From NCBI GenBank assembly GCA_964453435.1, contig CAYVQZ010000066.1:1-24533 (forward strand): a stretch of 24,533 nt of DNA, read 5' to 3'. Positions 1-7,115 of the stretch are shown here, piece after piece. A program made the position numbers and the translations under genes. A model generated the notes under the pieces. The model was not told the DNA's origin and did no database searches. It saw nothing but the letters and a program-made list of their open reading frames with translations. Each line of letters opens with the position of its first letter. The stretch's first letter is position 1. Source of the stretch: CAYVQZ01 sp964453435. Its GTDB lineage: Bacteria; Abyssobacteria; SURF-5.

Positions 1-16
1 GGGGCTAAACCATTCA

Positions 17-45
17 TTGACAGGCGGAGGGGGCTGTGCTAAAAT
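17..45 (+). promoter_or_regulatory. Sigma70-type promoter of the cinA-kinase unit
   Basis: TTGACA (17-22), a 17-base spacer and TAAAAT (40-45), with TGC directly before the -10 (extended -10). Transcription would begin near 52, giving a leader of about 17 bases. The GTG at 36 overlaps this -10, which is why the ATG at 69 was chosen as the cinA start. Confidence 0.75.
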
Positions 46-68
46 CCGCCGGACTTGAGGCCTTGCCT

Positions 69-1352
69 ATGAACGCAGAAACCATAATGATTGGTTCCGA
101 GCTTTTGCTCGGCCAAATTATCGACACGAACTCGTCTTACCTTGCCCAGGAACTGTCCAAAATCGGGGTTAATCTGTTTTACAAGACCACCGTCGGCGAC
201 AATTTGCAACGAATGGTCGAGGTGCTCGGAAGGGCTCTGGAACGTTCCGACGTTGTGATAACGTCTGGCGGACTCGGCCCCACAGAGGACGACCTAACGC
301 GGGACGCCGTTTCACAAGTGATGGGGGAGCCGCTCGAGTTTCGCCAGGAGTTATTTGATCAGATTGAGGCACTCTTTCAGAGACATGGATTTACGATGAG
401 TGAGAACAATCGGAAACAGGCTTTTATTCCGCGAAATTCGGTCGCAATAGAGAATCCCGTGGGGACCGCTCCGGGCTTTGTTGCGGACATTGGCAGCCGA
501 TGCATTATATCTCTTCCCGGCGTGCCCAGAGAACTGAAGTTTTTGATGAAAGATTTTGTCATTCCGTATTTACGGGAGAAGTTTTCGCTCGGCGAAGTCA
601 CGATAGCCTCCCGGGTGCTGAAAATCTGCGGCATGGGTGAGAGCAGGGTAGACGAGCGAATAGGAGACCTGCTTCGGGAGTCAAGCAATCCCACGGTTGG
701 CATTTTGGCGGAGGCGGCACAAATTTTGCTTAGAATTACCGCCAAAGCGGAATCTGCGGCCGAGGCTCACTCGAAGATCGGGCGCATGGAGTCAGAAATA
801 AGGCGGCGATTGGGTGTACTGATTTTTGGCGCGGACCACGAGACCCTCGAGGGAGTAGTCAACGCTTTATTGCTGGAACAAAGAAAAACGTTGGCTCTTT
901 TGGAGACACACAGTGGAGGAGGAATCGCTCAGAGGTTCATTTCACTCACTCCGAACGCTTTGAAACAGGCGTTCGTATCGAACGATGCGGAGGCGCTTCG
1001 GCATTTCGCAGCCAGTGGACCTGTGTCCGGCAGTGACGGAAAGTGTAACCAAAGGACGAATTGTGTCACTCTGGCGGATCGAATCCGGATTCAAGCCGGC
1101 GCGGCAATAGGCCTCGCTGTGCTGGGAATTGCCCCCGGGTCGGACCTTTTAGGGTCGGACGAAAGAGCTTCCGGCAAAACGTGTATTGGAGTGGCATCCG
1201 GCGAGGATGCCGCTTCGTGGGAGTTCCGCTTTTGGGGTACCGACCTGATAAACCAGACACGGTCAACAGTTGTCGGGATAGAAATGCTGAGGCGTTATCT
1301 GATCGGGTATCAGGACCCCGAACATCCGGCCCGGATACAGCCGAGACAGTAA
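69..1352 (+). CDS. cinA: CinA-family protein with degenerate C-terminal amidohydrolase domain
   Basis: CinA proteins join an N-terminal MoCF-like (COG1058, ADP-ribose pyrophosphatase-type) domain to a C-terminal PncC-type nicotinamide-nucleotide amidohydrolase domain. The N-terminal half is typical: IGSELLLGQIIDTNSSYL at the start, then SGGLGPTEDDLTRD and the SLPGVPRELKFL segment. The ATG at 69 gives the usual family N-terminus. It has GAGG about 9 bases upstream, whereas the in-frame GTG at 36 lies inside the promoter. The C-terminal domain is recognisable by length and its final RRYL, but its signature motifs are altered. The usual ES-C-TGG reads ETHSGG (bases 903-920), and the usual GIAGP reads GIAPG. 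Its NMN deamidase activity may therefore be lost, which is an inference. The stop lies 3 bases before the kinase gene, so the two are probably cotranscribed. Family assignment is firm; function of the C-terminal half is not. Confidence 0.9.
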   Translation: MNAETIMIGSELLLGQIIDTNSSYLAQELSKIGVNLFYKTTVGDNLQRMVEVLGRALERSDVVITSGGLGPTEDDLTRDAVSQVMGEPLEFRQELFDQIEALFQRHGFTMSENNRKQAFIPRNSVAIENPVGTAPGFVADIGSRCIISLPGVPRELKFLMKDFVIPYLREKFSLGEVTIASRVLKICGMGESRVDERIGDLLRESSNPTVGILAEAAQILLRITAKAESAAEAHSKIGRMESEIRRRLGVLIFGADHETLEGVVNALLLEQRKTLALLETHSGGGIAQRFISLTPNALKQAFVSNDAEALRHFAASGPVSGSDGKCNQRTNCVTLADRIRIQAGAAIGLAVLGIAPGSDLLGSDERASGKTCIGVASGEDAASWEFRFWGTDLINQTRSTVVGIEMLRRYLIGYQDPEHPARIQPRQ

Positions 1353-1355
1353 AGA

Positions 1356-3098
1356 ATGTATTGCGATACTTGTGGTGAAGAAAACCGGATAGAGGCGAAG
1401 TATTGCCATAAATGCGGGCACACCCTCTTTCAGCCCGGTTTGAAGAACGCCGCCACCGAAGCCGTTTCTACGTCCTCGGCGATAGACGAATCCACTCGTC
1501 CGGAGGAACTCAGTGAGATTCTGGGCGGACGCTATGAGCTAAAAGAAATGCTTGGGCGCGGCGGGATGGGTATCGTCTATCGCGCATATGATCGACAACT
1601 CGGCATGGACGTGGCGATAAAATTCCTGCTGGACCGATTTGTGGATAACTTCGTTGCCATCGAGTGTTTGAAACGAGAGGCGAGAGCGGCGATGAAGTTG
1701 GCGCACCCGAACATTATCCATTTGTATAATTTTGAGAATACGGCCGACGCCAAGTATCTGCTAATGGAATATGTGAGGGGTGAATCGCTTGCCTCGATTG
1801 CCGCCCGGCGGTCGAACAGACAATTCAGCGACGTGGAGGTTATTCGCTACGTCTCAAAAGTGTGCGAGGCTCTGAAATACTCGCACTCGGAGAATGTCAT
1901 TCACCGAGACATCAAACCGAGCAATATTCTTGTGACATCGGAGGGCCGGGTGAAACTGGCCGACTTCGGTGTGGCTTTTATTAACGAGGCGGCCACGAGC
2001 AACCCCGGAGAAGTGGCGGGCACACCGACCTACATGAGTCCGGAGCAGATTCTGGGGCAGAAACTCGACGGTAGGAGCGACATCTATTCCGTCGGAGTGA
2101 CTATGTATGAAATGTTGGCGGGAAAACCTCCTTTCTCCGGCGGCGATGTGAGCTATCAGCATATACATGTAATGCCAGAGCGGATCAGGGGGCTTTCCGA
2201 CTGGATGAACGCAGTTGTATTGAAATGCTTGCGCAAGGACCCGGAGGGTCGCTGGCAAGACGCCGAAGAACTCAAAGATGTTCTTGCCGGCAAGAAAGAA
2301 ATAGGAATCAATTTGCAGGGCCGATATCAGCCGGAGTGGCTTCGTGTCGAAGTTCAGAGACATATGGAGCCGCCGAATTCCCCTCTGCCGGACACCTATT
2401 GCGACGAGATAAAGTCGCCGAACCCTGCTCGGGTGGCCGTGAGAAAAACGCCGCGGCCAAGTTCAGCGCATCGGTTGAAGGAGCGTGTGGGAAATATTCA
2501 AAAACATGCGGGCCTGGTTCAGCACACGCCTGAACGTGAGCACGCCAGGATGGGGTTAAGCACGGTCGGGGGGATTGCCGGCGGTATCGTAATTATGGCG
2601 CTGGAGAGAAACGGCCACCTACCGATCCCGGAGGGGACGCTCGCGCAGTTGAGTTGGATATTGTACGGGGGCCTGATTGGCCTTGCAATCGGAATCGCCC
2701 AGAAGAGAACGGGCAAAAGTCTGCTTTCGTTGAGCTTGGGAATGATGGGCGGCCTGGTTGCCGCATGGCTATTGAATGCTACGGGAGGCATTCCCTCACT
2801 GGGAGAATTAAGACCGGCCTACTTCGGGTTGTTGTGCGGGACGTTGGTTGGAGCGTTTCTCGGTATCTCGGACGGCATCTACGAGAAGTCGTTCGGCTAT
2901 ACGATTCGCTGCCTGCTCTGGAGCGGGCTCGGAGGCGCCGTTGCGGTCGCATTTTCCTTGGCTGCTCGCTATCTGTTTTCCGCTTTCTGGTCTCCGCTAT
3001 TTAACTGGATGGTTGTCGGAGCGGCACTGGGTTTTTTCATCAACTTCAGCGTCGGATTCGCCGAAAGACCTTGCGCAAAAGACTTCCAGGAATGTTAG
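1356..3098 (+). CDS. Zinc-ribbon Ser/Thr protein kinase with glycine-rich membrane domain
   Basis: A 580-residue eukaryotic-type (Hanks) protein kinase, predicted to phosphorylate Ser/Thr at the cytoplasmic face of the membrane. Residues 3-20 form a zinc ribbon (C3, C6, C17, C20). The kinase domain spans about 58-310: glycine loop GRGGMG (67-72), ATP lysine K89 in AIKF, catalytic loop HRDIKPSN (183-190), DFG 203-205 and SPE 228-230. All catalytic residues are present, so it should be active. A basic, Pro/Ser-rich linker (about 320-400) leads to a hydrophobic C-terminus (about 402-570) with five or six likely membrane segments rich in glycine. These segments contain an internal duplication. 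There is no extracellular PASTA or sensor domain. It starts 3 bases after cinA. Substrate and signal are unknown. Confidence 0.9.
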   Translation: MYCDTCGEENRIEAKYCHKCGHTLFQPGLKNAATEAVSTSSAIDESTRPEELSEILGGRYELKEMLGRGGMGIVYRAYDRQLGMDVAIKFLLDRFVDNFVAIECLKREARAAMKLAHPNIIHLYNFENTADAKYLLMEYVRGESLASIAARRSNRQFSDVEVIRYVSKVCEALKYSHSENVIHRDIKPSNILVTSEGRVKLADFGVAFINEAATSNPGEVAGTPTYMSPEQILGQKLDGRSDIYSVGVTMYEMLAGKPPFSGGDVSYQHIHVMPERIRGLSDWMNAVVLKCLRKDPEGRWQDAEELKDVLAGKKEIGINLQGRYQPEWLRVEVQRHMEPPNSPLPDTYCDEIKSPNPARVAVRKTPRPSSAHRLKERVGNIQKHAGLVQHTPEREHARMGLSTVGGIAGGIVIMALERNGHLPIPEGTLAQLSWILYGGLIGLAIGIAQKRTGKSLLSLSLGMMGGLVAAWLLNATGGIPSLGELRPAYFGLLCGTLVGAFLGISDGIYEKSFGYTIRCLLWSGLGGAVAVAFSLAARYLFSAFWSPLFNWMVVGAALGFFINFSVGFAERPCAKDFQEC

Positions 3099-3188
3099 AA
3101 CCCCCGCCATTTCGAACATTCATCATCTGAAACATCACGGCTTCAGAAGGATGTTGTCGGAATCAGCCTCGCACAGGGCCCGCGATTC

Positions 3189-3197
3189 TGTTATAAT
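3189..3197 (+). promoter_or_regulatory. Extended -10 promoter of the selenoprotein-M24 peptidase cluster
   Basis: TGT followed by TATAAT (3192-3197), a perfect extended -10. No good -35 is seen at the standard distance, which is acceptable for an extended -10 site. Transcription would start near 3204, about 68 bases before the selenoprotein ATG. It lies in the 173-base gap after the kinase gene. Confidence 0.55.
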
Positions 3198-3271
3198 CCG
3201 AACAGAAAGAAGGTTTTGGATGTACGGAATATATACGGACCGAACCATCAATCGCACGGGAGAGAACGTTC

Positions 3272-3556
3272 ATGGAGAGAGAAGCGGAAAACAAAAAAGT
3301 CTCGAATTTTATGAGATTTGAGTATGTTGAAGGTTCGCTCGATGCAAAAACGAGAGAACTTGTTCTTCTGGCAGGAGCGGCGGTAGCGGGGTGCAGCCAT
3401 TGAATGCGGGCCCACTTTGCAGGTGCAAAGAAGGCCGGCGCAACCGACGACGAAATTCGTGAAACGATGGCATTGTCTATGATGTCAGTGGCCGGGAGAG
3501 TGAGGACATTCCTGACGGAGACAATTGACGGTCTCGAGTTGAAGAGGAAGGGGTAA
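3272..3556 (+). CDS. AhpD/carboxymuconolactone-decarboxylase-family selenoprotein (CxxU)
   Basis: Read through an in-frame TGA (3401-3403) as selenocysteine, this gives a 94-residue protein of the AhpD/CMD core family. These small helical proteins carry a redox CxxC, and AhpD itself reduces peroxiredoxin AhpC. Visible family features are RELVLLAGAAVAGC before the site, then C41-S-H-U44-x-x-x-H48, FAGAKKAGATDDEIRE after it, and a final hydrophobic helix. The TGA falls exactly at the second redox position (CxxC becomes CxxU), and the invariant downstream His is kept. A stem-loop follows at the right distance (3409-3436). The start ATG has GGGAGAG about 8 bases upstream. The TAA ends 15 bases before the M24 peptidase gene. 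Likely role is thiol/peroxide redox chemistry. The alternative is a nonsense-mutated pseudogene, but family conservation on both sides and the SECIS make this less likely. The required selA/B/C/D genes are not in the window. Confidence 0.85.
3409..3436 (+). promoter_or_regulatory. Bacterial SECIS element
   Basis: An RNA hairpin just downstream of the UGA. The upper stem is CTTTGC (3415-3420) with GCAAAG (3425-3430), 6 perfect pairs, closing an AGGU loop (3421-3424) that carries the GG/GU character expected of SelB-binding SECIS loops. A 2x2 internal loop separates it from a 4-bp lower stem, GGCC (3409-3412) with GGCC (3433-3436). The loop begins 17 bases after the UGA, within the spacing known for bacterial SECIS elements. 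Confidence 0.75.
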
Positions 3557-3571
3557 TCTTCGAAGCGTAAG

Positions 3572-4735
3572 ATGCCGAACAAACGAATTGCCACCCTCCG
3601 CGCCGGGATGGACAAACACTTTTTTGACGCGGCTATCCTTCTATATTCTCGTGATACCTTGTATTATGCCGGCGTTTCAGTGCCGTGCATCCTCCTCATA
3701 ACAGCGGAAACAGCCCGATTATATGTTCGTCGTGCATTTGAATTTGCGGTGCAGGACGCCACAATCGAAGACCTGACGCCGAATGGAAGCTTCGACGCGG
3801 TTTGCGAGCAAATCCGAGCCGAGAGACTGGAGCGCTCCCGGATCGGACTGGAGCTCGATGTGATTCCGGCGGAACTCTTTCAGAGAGTCCACGCGGCGCT
3901 TCCGCATGCGAATTTCGAGAGCATCAGCCCGCTCGTACTTTCTCAACGGATGGTGAAAGACGACGAAGAGTTATCGTTTGTTCGCCGGTCCGCATGGATG
4001 GCTGACCAGGGCCACCTCCGGGCGCCGGATGCGATTCGCGAGGGCGTAAGCGAGATCGAAATGGCCGCCGACATCGAGGCCGAACTCAGACGGAGCAAAC
4101 ACGAGGGGATTCTCATCAACAGGCGATTTGACGCGTATACGATGTACGGAATGATTGGTTCCGGCGACAACCTGACACGGTATGCAGGTTTCGCGAATAT
4201 TGCGTCGGGAATTGGGTTGAGTCGCGCCATGCGAGTCAGCGCGTCGGACCGTGTGATGAGACGGGGCGACCTGGTCATGGTCGACATTACCGGCTGTTGT
4301 AACGGCTACATCACGGATATCACGAGACCATATGTGATCGGAACCGCGTCAAAGGAGCAAAAAGAAGTTTTCGATGCCCTGCGCAGGGTCGAAGAGTGCA
4401 TTCTCGGAGCGGTCCGGCCGGATGCGCCGGTGGCCGAAATTTACAGAAAAGGTGTTGAGGCGGCGGAAAGAACAAGGTATGGAAACTACTTTATGGGATA
4501 CGGTGAAAAAGGACTGTTTGTGGGACACGGCCTCGGATTGGAACTCGACGAACCCCCAATTATCGGACCCACCGACCCCACCGTGTTGCAGGAAAACATG
4601 ACCTTGGCAGTGGAAATCAACACGATAATTCCCGGCTTCGGCGCCATCAAGCTGGAAGATTCATTCATTGTTGAAAAGAACGGCCCGCACTTGCTTTCAA
4701 AGATCGAGCATCGATTATTTGAAGTTGACATATGA
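3572..4735 (+). CDS. M24-family metallopeptidase (Xaa-Pro aminopeptidase/dipeptidase type)
   Basis: A 387-residue pita-bread-fold peptidase, expected to be a cytoplasmic dinuclear-metal enzyme cleaving Xaa-Pro or related short peptides. It has the creatinase-like N-terminal domain (about 1-130) and the catalytic domain after it. All five metal ligands can be placed: D238 (MVDITG), D249 (YITDITRPY), H319 (VGHGLGLELDEPP), E348 (AVEIN) and E362 (KLEDSF). The second His usual in the VHE segment is replaced by Asp (LDE), so this belongs to a divergent subgroup and the substrate cannot be named. It lies 15 bases downstream of the selenoprotein gene and is probably cotranscribed with it. It is clearly distinct from the second M24 gene at 19019. 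Confidence 0.85.
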   Translation: MPNKRIATLRAGMDKHFFDAAILLYSRDTLYYAGVSVPCILLITAETARLYVRRAFEFAVQDATIEDLTPNGSFDAVCEQIRAERLERSRIGLELDVIPAELFQRVHAALPHANFESISPLVLSQRMVKDDEELSFVRRSAWMADQGHLRAPDAIREGVSEIEMAADIEAELRRSKHEGILINRRFDAYTMYGMIGSGDNLTRYAGFANIASGIGLSRAMRVSASDRVMRRGDLVMVDITGCCNGYITDITRPYVIGTASKEQKEVFDALRRVEECILGAVRPDAPVAEIYRKGVEAAERTRYGNYFMGYGEKGLFVGHGLGLELDEPPIIGPTDPTVLQENMTLAVEINTIIPGFGAIKLEDSFIVEKNGPHLLSKIEHRLFEVDI

Positions 4736-4833
4736 GCGCGCCGGACGGATGCCCCAGCGGGCCAATGTCACGCCGCGAAAGACAAGGATAAGTCGGGACA
4801 GCAGATTGGATTACGTGGAAAGGAAGCGGTCAC

Positions 4834-5370
4834 ATGAACATTGAGCCGTCGGTCTTTGTGCATTCTTCGGCAGTTTTGCACGGGAACCTGCAGGTTGGCA
4901 AGAACAGCAGCATTTGGGCTAATGCGGTAATTCGCGCAGACTTCAATTCAATAACAATCGGCCGGTATACCAACATCCAGGACCACGCCACAATTCATTG
5001 TTCCCCGACTCATCCAACGGTCATTGGCGACTATGTGACGGCGGCGCATTCGTCGACCATGCATGCCTGTACGATCGGGAACCGTGTAATGATCGGGATG
5101 GGCGCCACCGTGCTCGATGGCGCGCGGGTGGGCGATGGGACAATGATTGCCGCGAACGCGCTCGTGAAAGAGAACGAAATCGTTCCGCCGAACTCGCTGG
5201 TCATCGGCGTGCCGGGACGCGTCCTTGAGGGAAGGGGACGCCCCGAATTCATTCAGCAGAATGCAATTTCCTATTACATCCTTTCGCGAAAGTATATGGA
5301 GGGAACATACACAATTGCGCCAGAGGAACTGCTGAATCTGATGCAGACCTTTGAAGCTGAAGATGAGTGA
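4834..5370 (+). CDS. Gamma-class carbonic anhydrase-like protein (left-handed beta-helix)
   Basis: A 178-residue hexapeptide-repeat protein of the gamma-carbonic anhydrase/YrdA/PaaY family, normally a cytoplasmic homotrimer with metal at subunit interfaces. Repeats run from about residue 10 to 125. The three metal-binding histidines are visible: H55 (ATIH), H72 (TAAH) and H77 (TMHACTIG). The conserved IRAD (33-36) and NIQD (47-50) motifs match the family. A helical tail of about 50 residues follows. AAAGGAAG lies upstream of the ATG. It is 98 bases after the M24 gene and possibly in the same transcript. Carbonic anhydrase activity is plausible but many family members lack it in assays. Confidence 0.87.
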   Translation: MNIEPSVFVHSSAVLHGNLQVGKNSSIWANAVIRADFNSITIGRYTNIQDHATIHCSPTHPTVIGDYVTAAHSSTMHACTIGNRVMIGMGATVLDGARVGDGTMIAANALVKENEIVPPNSLVIGVPGRVLEGRGRPEFIQQNAISYYILSRKYMEGTYTIAPEELLNLMQTFEAEDE

Positions 5371-5452
5371 CCATGCTCCAGCAAGCCACATGATGAACCG
5401 TGGGGCAGATTCGTGGGAGTCAGCCGTGTTTTCCGTTTGCTATGACGGGATT

Positions 5453-6541
5453 TCAAGACGGCGTTCCCGAAGAAGGTGCGGAGTCGTTCCGCACGACTTC
5501 GGAAGCGCCTCCCCCGGAACAATCGATGCGGACGTTTCCATTCTCCGTTATGCGAAACTCGACGGGAAGGAATTTTCGGACCACGTGAATGTTAGTCCGG
5601 GCATGGTCCGAAAGATGGGGAGTGGTGATCGCGGAGGCGTTGTTGCAGAGAGCAAGGAATACGAGCAATTGATCGGAGAGATGCGCATCGACTGCCGCTC
5701 CCGTCTCGAGCGTTCGAACCAAATCGGAAACAGCTTCGCCGCCCACGGTTTCAGCGGGTTTGCCTCTTTCTCCGAGGGAATCCGCCGCAAGGATAGCCCC
5801 GCGACTTGTTCGGGTCCACAAAACAACTCCCGAACCGGGATTTTGAGCGGGAACATACTCGCGCGCAATGTCCGCCGACATTCCTCTGCCACATATATTT
5901 TGAAGAACGGACTCGGCTTGTCTCTCGGCGACCTTGGCCTTTCGAAGATGCTCGCTCGCAACGGAAACGCCGCGAATATGCTCAACGTTCCCCTGGTCGG
6001 TCAGTTGCACGGAAATCAGCCTTTCGGTCGGATGACCGATGATCCGTACCTCTGCTCCTCCGGCAGGATAGAAACCGTGTTTGATGATATCAATTTCCGC
6101 CGAATACCCCATCTGCGCCAATATCGGCAAGAGCACCCTCTTGGTGTAGAGCAGCGGAGGAGCCCATTTTGCAAAGGTGGCGCCACCCTTCACGTTGACC
6201 GTAACGTCGCCGCCAGCCATGCTGATGGGAAGCTTGAGCGATTGAAACAACAGCGCAACTGACCCGGCAGTGGATATCTCGACATTCAAGACCCTGGGCT
6301 GAATCGCTCCGGGGTGCAGTTCTATTTCCGTCGAACCCAGCTTTGCATTCACGAGACGGCCGTCGCAAAGAGAGGCGATGGCTTTTAAGCCTTCCAGGTG
6401 CTGGACCCGCAGGCCGGGATTTCGTCTGCCTGCCCGGATTTTATAAACCCGTAAAGGTTTCCCCGTGATTGCAGAAAGGGACGAGGCGACACGCAGGATT
6501 GCACCGCCGCCCTCAAGGTACGAACCGTCTATCGACACCAT
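5453..6541 (-). CDS. rtcA: RNA 3'-terminal phosphate cyclase
   Basis: RtcA converts RNA 3'-phosphates to 2',3'-cyclic phosphates using ATP, via an adenylated histidine. The 362-residue product matches the family end to end: IDGSYLEGGGAILRVASSLS at the N-terminus, RAGRRNPGLRVQHLEGLKA, the GGATFAKWAPPL segment and the C-terminal LSDHARTNIHVVRKFL with the nucleophilic histidine H313. The usual GGGQ motif reads GGGA (A14), a substitution near the nucleotide site. E10, R17 and Q47 around it are kept. GGAG lies 8 bases before the ATG. It is convergent with the gamma-carbonic anhydrase gene (82-base gap). No rtcB or rtcR is nearby. Confidence 0.92.
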   Translation of the reverse strand: MVSIDGSYLEGGGAILRVASSLSAITGKPLRVYKIRAGRRNPGLRVQHLEGLKAIASLCDGRLVNAKLGSTEIELHPGAIQPRVLNVEISTAGSVALLFQSLKLPISMAGGDVTVNVKGGATFAKWAPPLLYTKRVLLPILAQMGYSAEIDIIKHGFYPAGGAEVRIIGHPTERLISVQLTDQGNVEHIRGVSVASEHLRKAKVAERQAESVLQNICGRGMSADIAREYVPAQNPGSGVVLWTRTSRGAILAADSLGERGKPAETVGGEAVSDLVRTLETGAAVDAHLSDQLLVFLALCNNASAITTPHLSDHARTNIHVVRKFLPVEFRITENGNVRIDCSGGGASEVVRNDSAPSSGTPS

Positions 6542-6603
6542 TAGCGCAACTCCGGAATTCGTGATTGCTTCAGAAATTTTACGAACCAGCTTCTGCCTTC
6601 GCT

Positions 6604-6633
6604 AGCATAGCATGATTGCCTTTCTGCTGTTAA
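6604..6633 (-). promoter_or_regulatory. Probable rtcA promoter
   Basis: On the minus strand, TTAACA (plus 6628-6633), an 18-base spacer and TATGCT (plus 6604-6609) preceded by TGC. Transcription would start near 6597, leaving a leader of about 55 bases before rtcA. Confidence 0.45.
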
Positions 6634-6711
6634 GGATCGTGTGTTCTTTCGCTATGCGAGGAAGGAGAGTATCTCATCCACGATTGGGTATGCCGAGCTT
6701 CGGGGACAGTG

Positions 6712-6832
6712 AGTGTGCCCGATAATTTGCCGGGGCGTGCTTCGGCGGCAGTCCGCCAATCTGCGAACCCCTGAAATACGGGAATTCCGTAATTGGGCAC
6801 AGCCCCCTTCGCAAGCAATTATCGGACCGTCT
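6712..6832. repeat. MITE-like palindromic repeat, copy 1
   Basis: About 121 bases with imperfect terminal inverted repeats: CCCGATAATTTGC on the left (6718-6730) and GCAATTATCGGACCG on the right (6815-6829). The core is a second, long imperfect palindrome (about 6744-6807) whose right arm contains GGGAATTCCG and GGGCACAGCCCCC. The same layout and many of the same words recur at 7786-7926. There is no transposase. I infer a non-autonomous mobile-element remnant. Confidence 0.6.
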
Positions 6833-6925
6833 CGCAAGTGAGAGTGTCTGGCGGTTGGAATAACAAAAGGGGGGTCAAGAGAACACCTTTCGTAAATGCC
6901 CCAGAAGCGAGGGTTTCGGCTCGGG

Positions 6926-6964
6926 TTAGCGGGAGACACCATGCGGCATGGCGTCTCCCACTAA
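6926..6964. repeat. Strong isolated hairpin
   Basis: Two 18-base arms (6926-6943 and 6947-6964) around a 3-base loop, 16 of 18 positions pairing. Both mismatches are A-C on the plus strand, hence G-U wobbles if transcribed from the minus strand. No T-run follows on the plus strand, so it is not a standard terminator. It could be an extragenic palindrome or a structured RNA. Confidence 0.6.
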
Positions 6965-7036
6965 ATCGCATCGCCAATCGTAGGATGGACACACAGTTTC
7001 GTATACGGAGGAACAGAATATTTATCTTAATCGAAC

Positions 7037-7065
7037 TTGACGGGATGATGACGGTGGGGTATATT
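7037..7065 (+). promoter_or_regulatory. Promoter of the LUD-domain gene
   Basis: TTGACG (7037-7042), a 17-base spacer and TATATT (7060-7065). Both boxes match 5 of 6 consensus positions. Transcription would start near 7072, about 44 bases before the ATG. The site overlaps the longer upstream reading of the gene and so supports the ATG at 7116. Confidence 0.65.
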
Positions 7066-7115
7066 TGTTCGCGTGTTTTCTCTCGTTTTATGAAAAGAAA
7101 GGCTGGTGGATTTTC

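Larger units (their letters stand above)
6542..7115. other. Non-coding region between rtcA and the LUD gene
   Basis: 574 bases with no credible gene. It holds the rtcA promoter, one MITE-like repeat copy (6712-6832), a strong isolated hairpin (6926-6964) and the LUD gene promoter (7037-7065). The ORFs that can be drawn through it run across the repeat palindromes and match no family I recognise. Confidence 0.7.

Noticed and set aside
3301..3403. Reading the 3272 frame as a 43-residue peptide ending at TGA, or as a nonsense pseudogene
   Set aside because: The frame continues with conserved CMD-family residues for 50 codons and a SECIS-like hairpin follows, so selenocysteine fits better.
5351..6262. 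Long plus-strand open frame (303 codons)
   Set aside because: It lies antisense to rtcA, which has clear full-length family motifs; the product matches nothing recognisable.
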